Origin: Embiotoca jacksoni
Taxonomy: Eukaryota; Chordata; Actinopteri; Embiotocidae
Assembly (NCBI GenBank): GCA_022577435.1
Contig: JAKOON010000008.1
Location: forward strand, 1,298,501 to 1,362,500
Length of the DNA stretch: 64,000 nucleotides
Direction of reading: 5' to 3'
Positions 24,185 to 38,000 of the stretch are shown one piece after another; position 1 is the stretch's first letter; every line of letters starts with the position of its first letter. The notes under the pieces are model-generated. The model did not search any database. It was given only the letters and a program-made list of their open reading frames with translations, and was not told the origin of the DNA. The position numbers were made by a program, and so were the translations under genes.

Positions 24185-24420
24185 GCCACTGGCCCTGTTC
24201 ACACTTGGAATCGACAGCTCTACGTACAGCTGTGAATGCACCAAGGATGCATTGAGATAACTCAGACCCCATTCAGAGGTGGTGTGGGAAGGCCACGATC
24301 TTTTAACAGTACGCAAATGTGTCCTGGACCACACTGAAGGACCAACAGAAACTTTCAGGCCTGGAACACTGGCTGCCTGGCGTGTGCGTCACCTGTCGCT
24401 GCGTGGCGTCATTTCATTTC
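24185..24420 (+). repeat. Dispersed repeat (GGCCCTGTTCACAC family)
   Basis: GGCCCTGTTCACACTTGGAA, ACAGCTGTGAATGCACC, CATTCAGAGGTGGT and GTCCTGGACCACACTGAAGG recall a fish non-autonomous repeat. It is followed by a CpG-rich stretch to about 24540. Ends are not defined. Confidence 0.5.
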
Positions 24421-24650
24421 GGCGTCCATGTTAATGAATGAGAGCAGCCACAGTGGCCTCGGAGATGCGCGACTCACGTGTGCGTTGCGACATTTATAAA
24501 ATAGACCCGCCGCCTATTTTTCACGCGAGCCACGTGCGGTTCCCACTTAAAAAATACCGGGAAACGATCTGTGTTCACAGTGTAGTCTCCAATTATATCA
24601 TGACACACTTTGTGACACCTGTTGTCGCTTTGGCATAAGAAGAAGACTAA

Positions 24651-25630
24651 AGCTGCGTTCAGACTGCCAGCACAAATCCGTTTCTTGTCAGGTCCAGATT
24701 GTATCCAGATTTATTTTTGAAAGTCTGAACAGCAAAGAAGAACATTAAATGTGATTTTTGCAATCTGGCTCCAAACAATATTTGGAGGTGGTTTGAAATG
24801 CGATTCCAATCAGATTTCTACAGATGTGACTCAGTCCGGATGCTCTTCTGGCTCTGATCAGATTTCTTGTTCACTCGCAACGGGGCACACAATGACAACA
24901 TCATTTTCAGAGAGACAGAGTGAGTAGAATCTATCCTACCACTAGCAGAGCTATCAGTAAGTGTTGATTTTTATGCTGTAGAGAACAACGATAGCAACAG
25001 TCCACGGACAGAAGCTTCCGTGCCAGCAGCTTCCATGGTGGAAAGCAGCTGGCACTGAAAAAATGAGGCAGATGCGCAAGTACCTTAAGCTGCAATACCA
25101 CCGAGTGCCGCTAAAGGTTGGCTCCAAAAACCCTCCGACTCCATAGACTCCCATTCAACTAGTCAATCATTTTCTTCCATGAGTTGATTTGGTTTTGCTA
25201 GCTAAAGTCTCTTCTTCTTATTCGTTTTCTGGCGGTCCATCTGAAAATAATCCCGTCATTAATTGGAAAATACGCTCCAAAAGGCCATATTTTTTTGGGG
25301 GGCTGTGATGGACGGCCTGCAGTCTAGTCAGGTTACAGCTATCCGGCGGGCGGGGCATAGTTTCGCCAGGTTTCCAATCAGATTGAGTCAGATCCCCTGC
25401 TCGCTCCGCCCCAGCTCGCCCAAATATGGTCACTTCTGACTGCAAACTGTTCCGAACTGGCAAGATGGCAACTTCCAAAATCAGAACTCGAGGCTTCTTA
25501 AGCACCATTCACAAAACTATGGGTGATGTCACTGTTGGTTGCTGCTTGGTCTGGACATGCCAGATCTGCTCACTTGCAAATAACAATGCTGTCCTAAAAA
25601 TCTGAATTGCCCACAGTCTGAACATAGCCA
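24651..25630. mobile_element. Non-autonomous DNA element with inverted ends
   Basis: The left end CTGCGTTCAGACTG (24653-24666) and the right end CAGTCTGAACATAG form an imperfect inverted pair differing at two positions, about 970 bp apart. The interior has no transposase. Part of the interior (about 25090-25500) is a dispersed repeat found again, inverted, at 56800-57220, so this may be one repeat inserted in another or a composite element. Superfamily unknown; hAT-like is a guess. Confidence 0.5.
25090..25500 (+). repeat. Dispersed repeat related to 56.8-57.2 kb
   Basis: This copy includes GTTGGCTCCAAAAA, CTTCCATGAG, TTTTCTGGCGGT, GTTTCGCCAGGTTTCCAATC and CAAATATGGTCACTTCTG, all mirrored in the minus strand of the 56.8-kb copy. 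It lies inside the element with CTGCGTTCAGACTG ends. Confidence 0.65.
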
Positions 25631-26238
25631 GAGGTCAACAGAGAATGGTCATGTGACAGAGATCATGGGACACTTGTCACTCAACAGGGGTCGTCAGACT
25701 AAGTACAAAGGTTGTGAAGTCTATACATGTAGGCTGGAGGGGTGGCGAAAACATAAGTCAGGGATTGCCATGCAAGAAGCCACAGATGTGGATGTGTGTT
25801 TTGTGTTTGTGTGAAAATTCACCTTGTACTGTATAACAACCAAATCATTGAAAGAAATAGAGGAGGTATGGAGGTTCGTGCCTGACCAATTATTTGTAAG
25901 GAGAAGTTCCCGGGGTCACTTTTAAGGTTGCTGCTGGCTCCTGTTTCAAATTGGTCGCACTGTTGTCATGTAAGATGGCAAAAAAGTGAATAAACTAATT
26001 GTCCAAAGCATCAGATTAGAATCTCTAAATGTTGTTGTAACGGACATGAAGTCAAAGACATGTTGTTTAATTTGGCGAACTTAAAAGAGAATATCAGTTG
26101 ATAAACATGTTCACATCCATTTATCATATTAGAAGACTGTAAGATCCATAAACATAATGAACAGATTAAATAAATGTTCAGAATCATAATGACTGTTTTT
26201 TTTGTAGTTCAGCACAAACATGTCCTGAAGACACACCC

Positions 26239-26241
<3 letters not shown>

Positions 26242-26306
<65 letters not shown>
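26242..26306. repeat. CA microsatellite
   Basis: About 32 CA units. Confidence 0.95.
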
Positions 26307-26309
<3 letters not shown>

Positions 26310-28261
26310 CTTCCTCTTTACACATCCCAGCGAACAATAAAGATGCATTTGGGTGAATTAGTCATTAAACTGTCACATCAATCATTCATAAACACATAAA
26401 TATGTCACAATTCTCCCTTGAACGGAGGGCGTATGAATGGATAAAAAATATCTATTTTTGGGAGCACTTCTTAGAAGCAATAGTTGTTAAACGGTCCCAC
26501 ATGCCCTGAACGACACACCAACCTTTTCACTTTACCCCGTGACATATCAAATACATCACATTATCTGTCTCCTATACATAAACAGACAAATTATATCCAC
26601 AAGAGCCTGCAAGGTGTGTGGATGGTGTCGCGCACACAACTCTTCAGTGTTATTCTTCCATTGTATGATCCATCAGCACTCTACTGAAAGAGGCATTCAG
26701 AGGATTTATACTATTGTATGACAACCTTTCTTCCATCTCCCACAGCAAATTTTCAACTCTTGACAATTCGACCCTGTTCACATTCATCTGCCTGTAGGAA
26801 TCATCTCTTGAACGCCAGGCGAGTTTAGCTCTGATTTTTGCTCTCCTTGAAAAATAAATCAAATCTTTCTTTAAAGTCATAAAAATGGTCCTTAACAAAA
26901 TCAGGATGAGAAGAAAGAAGCAATTACTAGGATGGTTTGGCACCACAGACCCAGACATTACAGACAAAAGTATTTTACAGGGCTGCTGTGGTCCAGTCAA
27001 AAAGTCAGATTAGCATCAATGGGAATGATGATCTGCTCAAGTGTGCTTCTCTTTTTGTGTGATACCTTTTCTTTATTTTAGTACCTATCAATAAAACACT
27101 GTTGAATTTGTTTGCCGTGTCTGTCTTGACAGAAACGTTTCAGCTTTACAACCTTGGTTTTATTTCCATTGTTTTTAATAATTTCCAGCATTTTGGATGA
27201 CATTTTGCTGAGCAGCTTTACTGCTAGGAAACCAGGATGCAGCAACATTGCAACAATAATTGGAGAATCGGAACTAGTGAGGACGTCATGAGGTTGAGGA
27301 ACAACTAAATGCACCGTAACCCAGGAAGTGGAAATATCTAAGTCTATAAATAGAGATGCACATAAGAGGCTGAACAGATTTGATCTTTTATGGCAGGTTT
27401 ACCTTTCTTTATTTGAACCTTTTTGAACTCTCCACTGAACTCTTAATAATATGGCAGAGACAATTCAACAAAAATATACCCAGTGTAAAATGTAGGAAGC
27501 TAATTACTTCTATCCTTTTTATTGCAAGTATGTGTATCTTTTATTTCGTTGTATGCATAGTTGAATGAAAGATCAGTACATATATTCCAGTGCCTGTGTA
27601 CACATGTACCTATGCAGATGGCAAATTATTCAATTTTGAATCTCGACCTGCCTGACAGAGCATTTAAGGTGTAGTCAAAACATGTTTGGGTGGGATGCAG
27701 CGAGGTGCCGCAGCTTTCTAAAAAACTAAGAGCATTTTCTCAAGACCTGATTGGAAACGTTTGCTGAAGTTTCATTAAAAAATAAAGCTTGTGATGATTC
27801 AGCCTTGACGTAGTTACAAAGGACATTAATATGGTTTTACAAATGATTGATGCATTATATCACAAGTGTCTCCAAAATTAAAGGTGTTTAAATATGTTAT
27901 CTGTGACTCCAGGTAGAAATCAGCCCTCCCAGCTCTGCTGTGGCCTTCTTTCTTTGTGACTGCACTTGTAGGAGGTGTGACTGCATTATAATCTGGTTAT
28001 TCATGTTTACTGCTGGTTTTGATTACTTTACAGAGGAACAGAACAACTATGACTATCACTGGTGGAGATGAGGTAATAGCAGAAACTTTAGAAAGATGAC
28101 AGAAATAAATTACATTTAAATATTCAGTTATTCATTTTCTGCAGCCCAGAGATCCTCACTTCAGAGGTTCAATTCAAGAAGTGGGAAATTATTATTTTAT
28201 TCTTTGTAAAATGAAGTACATGGGCATTATTCAATGTACACATACTGTAATCTAACTACAA

Positions 28262-28394
28262 AATTCCATTCATCCATTATCTATACCTGCTTTATCCTGA
28301 ACAGGGTCACGGGGGGGCTGGAGCCTACCCCAGCTCACTTTGGGAGAAGGCAGGGTTCACCCTGGACAGGTCGCCAGTCTATCACAGGCCTAAC
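28262..28394 (+). repeat. Common teleost dispersed repeat
   Basis: The text CATTATCTATACCTGCTTTA, GGTCACGGGGGGGCTGGAGC, CTACCCCAGCTCACTTTGGG and GACAGGTCGCCAGTCTATCA is a very familiar fish interspersed repeat (recognised from general knowledge; class not certain). The open frames that run through it should not be taken as genes. Confidence 0.75.
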
Positions 28395-28824
28395 TACTAA
28401 ATTAATTAATCTAATGATCTGGGCATATTCTATAATTGTTACTCTTATAGAAGAGGTCTTCAAAATGTTGCAGCTCACAGATACCTGAAGAGAGAGATGA
28501 AGGAAGCAAACTACAACAGTCAGGCAGCTGTCCACATCTGGTGAACTCGAGTCCCTTAGCACCCGGCCAAGTGATTACTGAGACTTTGGTTGGTTTTGTT
28601 TTGTATGATTCATTGTCATTTAACATTGTCCTTCACTTAGCAGCAACTCCAGCTGCTCCCACGCAGACGTACTTGACGGCAAACTGATGGGAGCTCTGCT
28701 GACATTGGGAAGTTTGTATTATTTTGTACTCACAAAGATTTCACACATGTGGCGCCTGGTGTCTGGAAGGTCTGAGAGCAATGCTTTAATGGCCAGAAAA
28801 ATTCTGAACGCTGTTACCACCTAC

Positions 28825-29089
28825 CCTGGAAGCTCTTGTTGATTCCTGAGGGGAAGCTGTTTCCCAGCATCACCGCAGTGGGGTCAATGATGATTTCTCG
28901 GCTTCGGCCCCGTAATCCTGTTACCTCCCGCTGTCCTCCGCCACCGTCCAATCGCAGTGTCAACTCATTGTCATGTCGATCCAGGAAGACCTCATGCCAT
29001 TCACCGTTGTCAAGGCGATAGGTGGGCAAGGTGAGGTTGTAGTCCCCATCTCCGAGGTTGTAGAAAACACAGAGGAAGCCCTGGGAGAT
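28825..29089 (-). CDS. Cadherin exon 6: laminin-G domain 2, central part
   Basis: This is the largest exon, 265 nt. It enters in phase 0 after CCCTGCAG and leaves in phase 1 at CCAGG|GTAGGT. It encodes 88 residues: ISQGFLCVFYNLGDGDYNL, then LDNGEWHEVFLDRHDNELTLRLDG, then REIIIDPTAVMLGNSFPSGINKSFQG. The N-G-E-W-H-x-V strand and the closing L-G-N-x-F run before F-Q-G are typical LamG landmarks, and the final Gly plus C-M-R-D-L from the next exon makes the standard G-C-x-R-x-L motif. No stop or frameshift is present. It is separated from exon 5 by the 10.8-kb intron. Confidence 0.92.
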
Positions 29090-32000
29090 CTGCAGGGTGA
29101 AATCAGGACAATGAGAATAACTTTGGCTTCAGAGGTTTAAAGAGCGATTCAAAAAATACTATTTTGTGCAGCTAAGTTCATAATTATAGTTGTGACTGCC
29201 AAATATTTGGGAGATTGTCAATGGTTATTAAGAACTATGTTGCACACTAACTTTTAGCACACAACAAACAAGGGCCTATGTTAGAAAGGCCTTAATCATC
29301 TTCAGCTAAATGTATCGAACTAAACTGCACAAAGGCACACGTAACATAATAGCATAAACTACCAGCAAAAACACTGAGCAAACTGATTGGGTAAACTAGA
29401 AGTGAAGATGCACGTCTTAACAGTCAAAACTCATCATTGCAATGTCATGGTAGTAGGTTTTATGTTTCACATAGCTAATACCATTGTTTAGTAATAAAGC
29501 TGAACTTTCATAAAATAGATTGTGCTCCATTCTATTAATACTTTTGCACAACAGTAATTATTAACTTCTGATTAAAATGCAAAGTTTTAGACAGCACGAC
29601 AAGTTTACCTGACTCAAGAGGCAACAACACACTATTGACCAATACACAACTTTTGGACATATACATATATTACAATATGCGATCAGCAATATCATGTAAT
29701 ATCTTCACATCAAACTACAAGTTATATTTAAATGAAATGCAGGCCTAGCAGTCAAACAAAATGTCCCTATAAGGCTGTTTAACATTGGTTAATTACAGCT
29801 ACTGGCATTGTGTTGTATGTCATGTACAGCAATATTAACATTGAATGACACAGACAGAAGATCAGACGGCTTGTTCTGCCTCGGTTGTACATGTACACTG
29901 TCACAAATACACCACTGTGGTATAACTGGGCAGCAGCTATACATAATACACAATCATTTTGACAGAATAGAAACATCAAAAGCATAATTTTAGTATTTTG
30001 CAAAATGCAAAAACTGACTGCAGCAATTATACAGTGAAACAACTGGAACATGTTGCTTCAGTCTTTCCTGCTGGATGTCTCCCAGCATAATGGAGCTGAA
30101 TAGTAGCTGGGTGGTACATGTATCCAAAATAATAAAAAAAAAAACAGCAGCTGTCAAGTCTCTTTACAGAGACCCGCTCTCGTGGGATTATCTGGAAATC
30201 TCCCGGTGAGGAATTTTCATTAAGAACAATATTATTTGAAATCAGAACCGCCATCTGCTGAACTCTGAGCAGAAATATGCACCCTTCATGTGTATGTGTT
30301 TGATGCTTTGAGGTCACAAATCAAATAACATTCAGTCTCCTTGTTTTTTGGGCACTGGCTGAAGTTTTAGCAGATCTTAAAATCTCAGCCAATCAAATCC
30401 AAACTATCTTAATGGCAACATACCACTGGAGGCAAAGTGGGAAATTTGTCACACTGACTCAGGTTCAAGTCTCAGGTTTTAAAGCAAATGGGGATCAGAA
30501 GAAAGGAAAACAAAATCTACTGAGTTGGGAAGAGATTGAATCAATAGGCCAATTTGGCCAGTTGGAAACTAAGCTCGATCAACTCCACAGGAGGTTAGCA
30601 AACACAGAGAAATGGAAATAAATTCAGACATAACACCGATATTCCTACCAGCTAATGAAAACCTCCTTTTTAAACATAAATATGAACACACAAAATCAGG
30701 TTATATTCCAAGACCTCCTCATCCACTCAGCAGTCACAACATGTGTCGTAAGATTACGTGGCTCTTGTGATAAAGGTACACTGCAGGTGTTGTTTGTGGC
30801 GTTTCTATGAGCCTAAAACAAATATTACATGAGGTTAAGCTACGGCGAGGCTGACATTTTAATTTGCTGTCAGTCGGTCATGACACTGGCACACACACAC
30901 AGTCTGGTCCAGTTGAGTGACAGAAGGATGTGGAGTCAGTGAGGAGAGGGAGAGGTAAAGAAGGAATTTATGGATGAGAAATGAGAATTTTCTCATGTTG
31001 ACACAACAAAACCTGTTTCCCTTCACTCTCAGGTCTGTAGATGAGAAGAGTTCCAGTTTGGCTTGGTTGTGATGCTAATCACATGTCTGTCACGGAGCAA
31101 TATTCATTTAAAAAATCCTGGAAACTCTATCTGTATGTATGTATGTGAAAAGGAGGGTGCAGGAGGGGTGAGGGGGTGCCGGATGGAGAGAGAATATGAC
31201 CGAAGGCCGTTTTAAGTGGGATAGGGTGTTGGGTGGGTCGTCCTCATTTCAATTTCAAACTGTTTCCTCCAAGTGTCCCACTGAGCATAATTTACTCCCC
31301 TCCATCTTCATCTGCCACCGCAGCCGTGTAATACAGAGGACTGAGATGAGAAGGGCAGAGGAACCGAGACAAAGGAGGAGAGATGTGAGGGACAAGTGGG
31401 CGGCAACCATTAGTGCTCCCATTCATTCTCAACATAACACGAACCAAGAGGAGTGATGAACCATCACTTGTTAACTATCTCTGTAGCTTTTCCCAATATC
31501 CCCATCTTCTGTTTCTCTCTGAAATCAAGCCTCTCTCCTCCACCCATCTCACCATTTTCTATCCATGTCTCCATCATTGGCTTTTTCTCCCCTCAAAGCA
31601 GCTGTGTAAAGTGCTGGCCGGCTCCAAGGTTGTTTAGTTGGAAAACCTTGGCTCATTTCAAGGTTCTGTGATGAAGTATTAATTATATTCTGAATCCACC
31701 GGGGCAGTGCTTTTTAACCACACACACTCACAGCCACCTGATTTTACTCCCAATTAAAGCTGAACAGAGCGCAGCAATTTGGCTCCCGCTCTGCTCCCTG
31801 GGTGGTATGTGAGTGAATGTGTTGAATGGGGTGTCTGTGTGTCTTTGCAGGAGCACCGTACAGGAGGTGTGTGGATCCATTTTTTTGAGTAAACAGTCCC
31901 ACCGCAGGGACGGTTTCATCCCCCAGATGCTTCCGGCGATAGACTGCTCTCTCGATGCTGCAGCCTGTCAGTATTGCAGACATGTGCAGATGATGTGTTA

Positions 32001-35000
32001 ATCTATCCACTTCTCATGATTAAATTATGGGGCGTCAAACCAAATTATGTGCATACACTATGGCATGACAAGTGGAGGCATTTATTTTCACCTTTATCTG
32101 TATTTTGAAATTAAACCAAATTCCATTTTCATCACCAGCAACACTCAACTTCACATTCATACAATTCTTATTGACTTCACACACCCATACTTTAATACCT
32201 AATATCTAGAGATCTAACCTGCAGTCTACAGCTTTACAGACACAGTGTTGATTTGATCATGAAAAACACAATACGCTGCCGGGCAAACGGAACCGTTTTG
32301 AATTCCGACCAGCCTAAAGGCAGACGACTGTAATTTATGTTAAATACTCTGCATAAACGCCAGGAGCTCCAGCTTGGCATTGATCCGTGGCCTCACAATT
32401 TACTTGTTAAAGGAAAGTTTCCCAGAATTTACTGATATTTTTCCAGGTTTTTAAGTTTCCTGAAAATTAGGGAAGTAGGATTTTATCCAACTATGTTGGC
32501 AATTGTAGATGCCAATACATGCAAAAGCTTTTTCTTTTCACCTAATTACAAAGAACATCAAGTCTCTCCTGGAGTGAAATTAGCACGTTATTATTCCTAT
32601 TGTGATTTACTGGCAGCTGCAGACATAAAATCCAATGCTTTTCAAAACGTGCACATTCAATGGCCAACATGATCAAATTACTTCCACTTAAGCTATGAAA
32701 AATATTCCACACTGAAAATGACTTTATATAACATAATCGTTCACACAAAACTGTAAAACCATACTTATTAACAAAACTTGGACGATGCTCTCCCTGAGAC
32801 GGTTCTTGCAAATAGCAGCTTTGCTGTCCATGTCAGACACCTTAGAAAACCTCCACACTACATACAGTGTTTCACCTTCTTTCATGCGTAACACAAGAGA
32901 CACAATGACATCACACCTGCATGCGCTCCCTCACAGCCGAGACACAGCATTTGGGCAGAATTAAAGTGTCAATTTATTGGCCTTTTATTTCAACAGAAAT
33001 GTTCAATTTGGGCCAATATTTTATTTTAAGGCCTTCATAGGTCGAAACCAATTATGTGCCAGTATTGCTGTTCATCCCTATAGGAAACAAAATTAATTTG
33101 GTGCCAATTTTAGGAAACCTTTAGATGACCTTCTCCATATGAGATCAATTTAAACACCAGCATATATCTACTTTGTTTTGTTTTGTAAACGTGGTATGTA
33201 ATGTATGTCATTCTGGCTGTCATCCACCTGTCAAGGTAGTCTGCCTTGCAAAACGAAATGAGCTGAACGGTGCGAACTTAATGAGGCGGTAAAATTGCAG
33301 AGTGGCTTCTTGCCGGGGAGCTTCCAGCGCAGCAAGATTTTAATGTTTAATTTTGAATCAGTGGATTTCTAGTCATCGACATGGATCAAGCAGTAGGCAT
33401 AACCTGCCACTGTATCAAACGTGCATGTGACATACAAGATTTGATTGTTATATAATTTTACTATAAGGAGATGACCAATGATTTTTTTTTTGATTAGCTT
33501 CCTTGGTTGAACTGAAGTCCTGACAGAGATATCTTTGTGTGGACCTCGATCTATAGTTTATTGTTGGATGTTGCACATTTTTTTTCAAGATTTCGGTACA
33601 ATAAGTGACCACTTACTGAGGTAAACATGTGCAGTCTAAAGTAATATAATACTGTCATAATTGTTCATTTAATTATATTAATTATACAATTACGCTCTGA
33701 GCATATTGTGGTGGTAGTGTACTGGACAGCATTATATTTAGAGGCGTTACTAATATTCAGTGCCCCCCGTAAAATGTGTGTAAATAGGAAAGACAATAAA
33801 ACACGTGTGAATGCACAGTAATGAAGTTCAGTACAGCACCACCTTTAACTACGACCTAAGTAATTTAATTTACACATTTTGGACAGAGTAAAGAAAAGAT
33901 GAACATGATGATTTCTGTAATGGCAGAGCTGTTGTATTGAATAGTAAGAAATTGTACTGGTAAACCTGATAACGTGGGCATTGAGTGTAGACCACAGTGA
34001 TTATGGTAAATGTATATGCTTTGTGATATAGAACAACATATGGTTATACATGTTCTTATAGAACTGGAGTGTCATTCAGGTAACTTTTACTTCACATTAT
34101 AGCAACAGTGAATAAGAGACTAGTGCCGCAGAGTCACTGTATTTATGTTATTAATTCACTGTGATAGATAGCAAAGATCCCAGTGAGCCAAAATATGGGT
34201 CACTCTTCCTGTGAGGTAATGAGACACAGCATCACTGCCTTTACAGGGAAAATTAACAATTCTCAAAGATGCTCCCTCACTCAGTGTTTTATCATAATTT
34301 GTTAAGCTGAAGCCCATGGTCACAAACTCAGTTAATATTGGAGGTTATGGGCAATAATTCATGAATAATAACTGAGTGTTGCGGTTCACATTTCATTTTT
34401 TGCACGGAAGAATAATTAAATTTGATAAAAAGTGTCCCAGCGTTAATCTCAAACACCTGTGGGCATTTTAAAAATGTTTTTGTGTGTGTTGACCAATTCT
34501 TGGACTGCAGTATGCATCACCACTTCTTTAATTGAATGGTCACTATAACAACAAGTATTCACACTATTGTACGGCAATGAGAACAAAGTCTGACGGTTGA
34601 ATCCACGTGTGTAGATTAAGGCTGTTTTGACATGTATTTCTGATGAATTGTTGTATTTCAAAACACATATCACCAGCATGAAGTGTGAATACAAAATACA
34701 ACTTTAAGATAAATAATCTAAATGTCCTGTGTTTGTCCTCTATGGATAAACTGATGGATTAACACACAATCAACAACATGGACTACTGAAGATACCTGCA
34801 CCCACCTGAATAACTGGGAAACAGTCAAGGTGAAACTGCTAAGTACATGTAGTGAAGTCCATAAATATTTGTTTGGGGACATGTTTTTTTTTAATTTATT
34901 TTTTTTATCTATGGACTAAAAGCAGCGCAGTGTTTCTGACTGAGAATTTACTTGCGGTGGTGTGTGATCGATATGCATGCAGAACTCCAGTTTACAATGT

Positions 35001-38000
35001 TCCCTAAACACCTCACATGTAGACAACACTAGATGCCACACTTTACCGATGTTCCACAGAAGCTTTGCATGCAGACTACAGCTAGATGCTGCAATTTACA
35101 GATGTTCCCTGATCACCACATACAAGCAGGGCATCGGTCGATTCTAACTTGGCGGCTGAGCACAGAAAAGCCTCTCGTCCCCACGCAGATACTGCAGAGC
35201 ACACAGCTCTGACAGATGACAGGCCAAAAATCTGTTCATTTGGAAGGAGTGAAAAAAGGTGTTCTCATGTTGAAGCTGAGTGATTTAATCTCGGCAGCCG
35301 CCCAAGAAGAGCGTGTGTGTGGGAAACGCTGAACTGACGTTAAAGTGCTGACTGAAGCTTGTGATAGTAAAGTAATTAGGATAGCTGCATTTTCCATGAT
35401 GAATATCCCTCTGCACAAAATAAGGTCCTTGATTATAAGTTGCTGACCCTAAAATGTGATGTTGTTCTGAGATTGATGAAAAACGCTGGGCCATTTTTCT
35501 CATTGCAACTTCTAAAAACATCTTGACACAACTTTGCATTAATCAATTTCAGCCAATCACCCAAAAATAATGAACAACATTGAACCACGGATGCAACATC
35601 TTCCGCACAGAATGAAAGGAAAGCTTAAAATATGGTTGTTCTCTTCCCCCATACACAACTGCTTCTAATAACGGGACTAAAGTCTCACACATTACCAAAT
35701 TAGTTCTATTCACTGATGAAGACTGAGCCTGGCCACATCGAATGTCGCTCACAGCTTCAGTTTTCTTCGCTGACAACACAATCTGGTAACTCGGCTTGAA
35801 TTAGAGTTGGCACAGCCACTCTGAAGGGCGTACCAATCAGCGACCAGTGTGGCGCAAACCACATTTGTCCCACCCCTCCTTCACTGTGATTGGACAGGCT
35901 GGGGACAGTAAAAAAAAAAAATGAACCCTTAGTGACCAGAAACAAAACTCAGATCGTTATGCGTTCAACGCAGAATAAACACTCAGCATCTCGTCACGCT
36001 GCTTGAAGTTTAATACAAAACACCCAACAAAGAAGTCTGTGTTCAGGAAAAAAGCTGTGGAGACCATGGCGCCTGATAGTTGCAGCGTGTCAGTCGGTTT
36101 TAGCGCATGCTGATTGGTTAAAGTGAACACAAAGCCTACGCCAAGTAGGATGGAATATCTGCAAACAATTTCCTACAGGAGGGGGACCAGACCCCAAATA
36201 GTCTGGCAAATAGTAACTAAATCAGTAATCAGAGGTAGCTGAGAGAAAATTTGATGTAATATCTTTAACTAACCAGACGGTGGGATTGAAGCAGTGATGG
36301 TTTTCTTTTATTGGGCCTCATTCACTAACACTTTATAAGATTACATATTTCCTTACTGTCTACACACAAGACAAAATGCACTATTTATGGAGGATAAATG
36401 ATGTGGGATCAAATCATTTATCCACACATCATGTGGCTGCGCTGAGGGAGCGGGATGCCATGCAGGAAATGTAGGAAGGAGGGAGGAAGGAGAGGCCGAG
36501 GGAAGAGAAACGGGGATCGGAGGAGAGGTTTACTGCAATGGCAGCTGTGGTATGGATAAATTATCATCATTTTACACGCAGATGTCTGATCAATATCTGC
36601 GGTCACAGCATGGGGGGAGAAACGGGAAGCAGTGAGAGGAAGAGAGTGGGATCCCAGGAAATAAGTCGGACGAAGAAAGCCAAAAAAAACAAATATGACA
36701 GAGAGATTGAAGCGTGAACATATGAACCAGAGGGAAAGAGGAGTGGACGAAATGCAGCCTTCAGGACAAATAACTAAATAATACAGTTACCTGTATTTAC
36801 TAAAGGTTTGCGTGTGTAAAATCACATGCAAACTTCACACCAACTGCAAAAAAAAATAGTCCAAGCTGATTTACTAACGACGTGTAGTGAGGAGCGAGTC
36901 TTTCAAATGTGCAATTTAACACACATTGTCCATTTTGCGTGTTTGCCTGCATGCATTTGTAATATTGAGTGTTTCTACTTGAAGGGGCAACATACTGGGA
37001 GGGAACATACAAATAGAACAATTTAGCACCTGCAATTATATTTACTAAACATGAAAGTAGGAGTAGAAGTGATTGCATGTGTATTTTAGTAGGAGCGAAA
37101 GGGACGTATTAATCAGGTGCGCACGAGGAGAGAAGGCTGCTGTTATTATTGTGGTGAGAAGGAGACCCAGAGAAACCAAAGAATACGTAGAGAACGTGGT
37201 TTTACACCCGTGGAAACATTTTGGAGGTGACAGAGGGAAAATGTATTCAGACATTTCGTCTGTCCACAGTTGACATGTTTGAGTTAACTGAATGATGATT
37301 GACAGCCAACAACAAGGAGGAGCCACGCAATACCAGAAATAAAAAAAAACTTCTTACTACTCAGCACTTTCCTGACCCTGGGTCATTCCAGCGTATCGCT
37401 GCTTGCATATCCCACCCAGTCCCGTTATTCAGGTGTGCTGTCCCAGGTCCTGAATGTGTCCCGCAGAAATTCACAGATAGGATGAGATCAAATTGACCTG
37501 CTCATCACAGAAAGAGCTGGACCTGCTGCTCAGTGTTTGTTTGAAGCATCTCATCCACCGCCCTTCCTGTTTTATTTGCCAACGTTTTATTACAAACTGT
37601 TTCTTTTTGCCGAATATCTTGCCATCTTCTCATAATTATTTTCCCACAGAATTGATTTCCTCGCTGATAATCTCCTACATAGCGTTTTGTTCTTGCTGTA
37701 TTGATATTTATTAATTCAGTTGGAACAGATTTCCTTTTCCTTTTGCGGTCGTTGTTTTTCCATGGCTGGAGTCACTTTAATACACGCAAAGACCTAATTT
37801 AAATACAGCGATTTTCACCTGATATCAGTGACGCAATTACTCTCAGTAAATCACCTACAACACGGGTGCAAAATAAATATGCAAACTTTTGGAATAAACA
37901 CGCAATTTAGAACCCTTTATTTGAGATCTTAGTAAATCAGGCCCTTGATGTATAGACAGATTTAGAACTGTGATGTCAGTTCTACTTCTAATCTACACTA

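Larger units (their letters stand above)
22851..28824 (-). other. Cadherin intron 6 (about 6.0 kb)
   Basis: Contains a common fish dispersed repeat (28262-28394), a CA repeat (26242-26306), a non-autonomous element with inverted ends (about 24651-25630) and another dispersed repeat (about 24185-24420). The rest shows nothing recognisable. Confidence 0.6.

Noticed and set aside
26650..27314. Two minus-strand frames of 116 and 78 codons
   Set aside because: No recognised motif, AT-rich intronic composition and no good splice sites.
36418..36760. Purine-rich GC-rich stretch with short frames
   Set aside because: Low complexity (GGAAGGAGGGAGG type) without splice signals or domain similarity.
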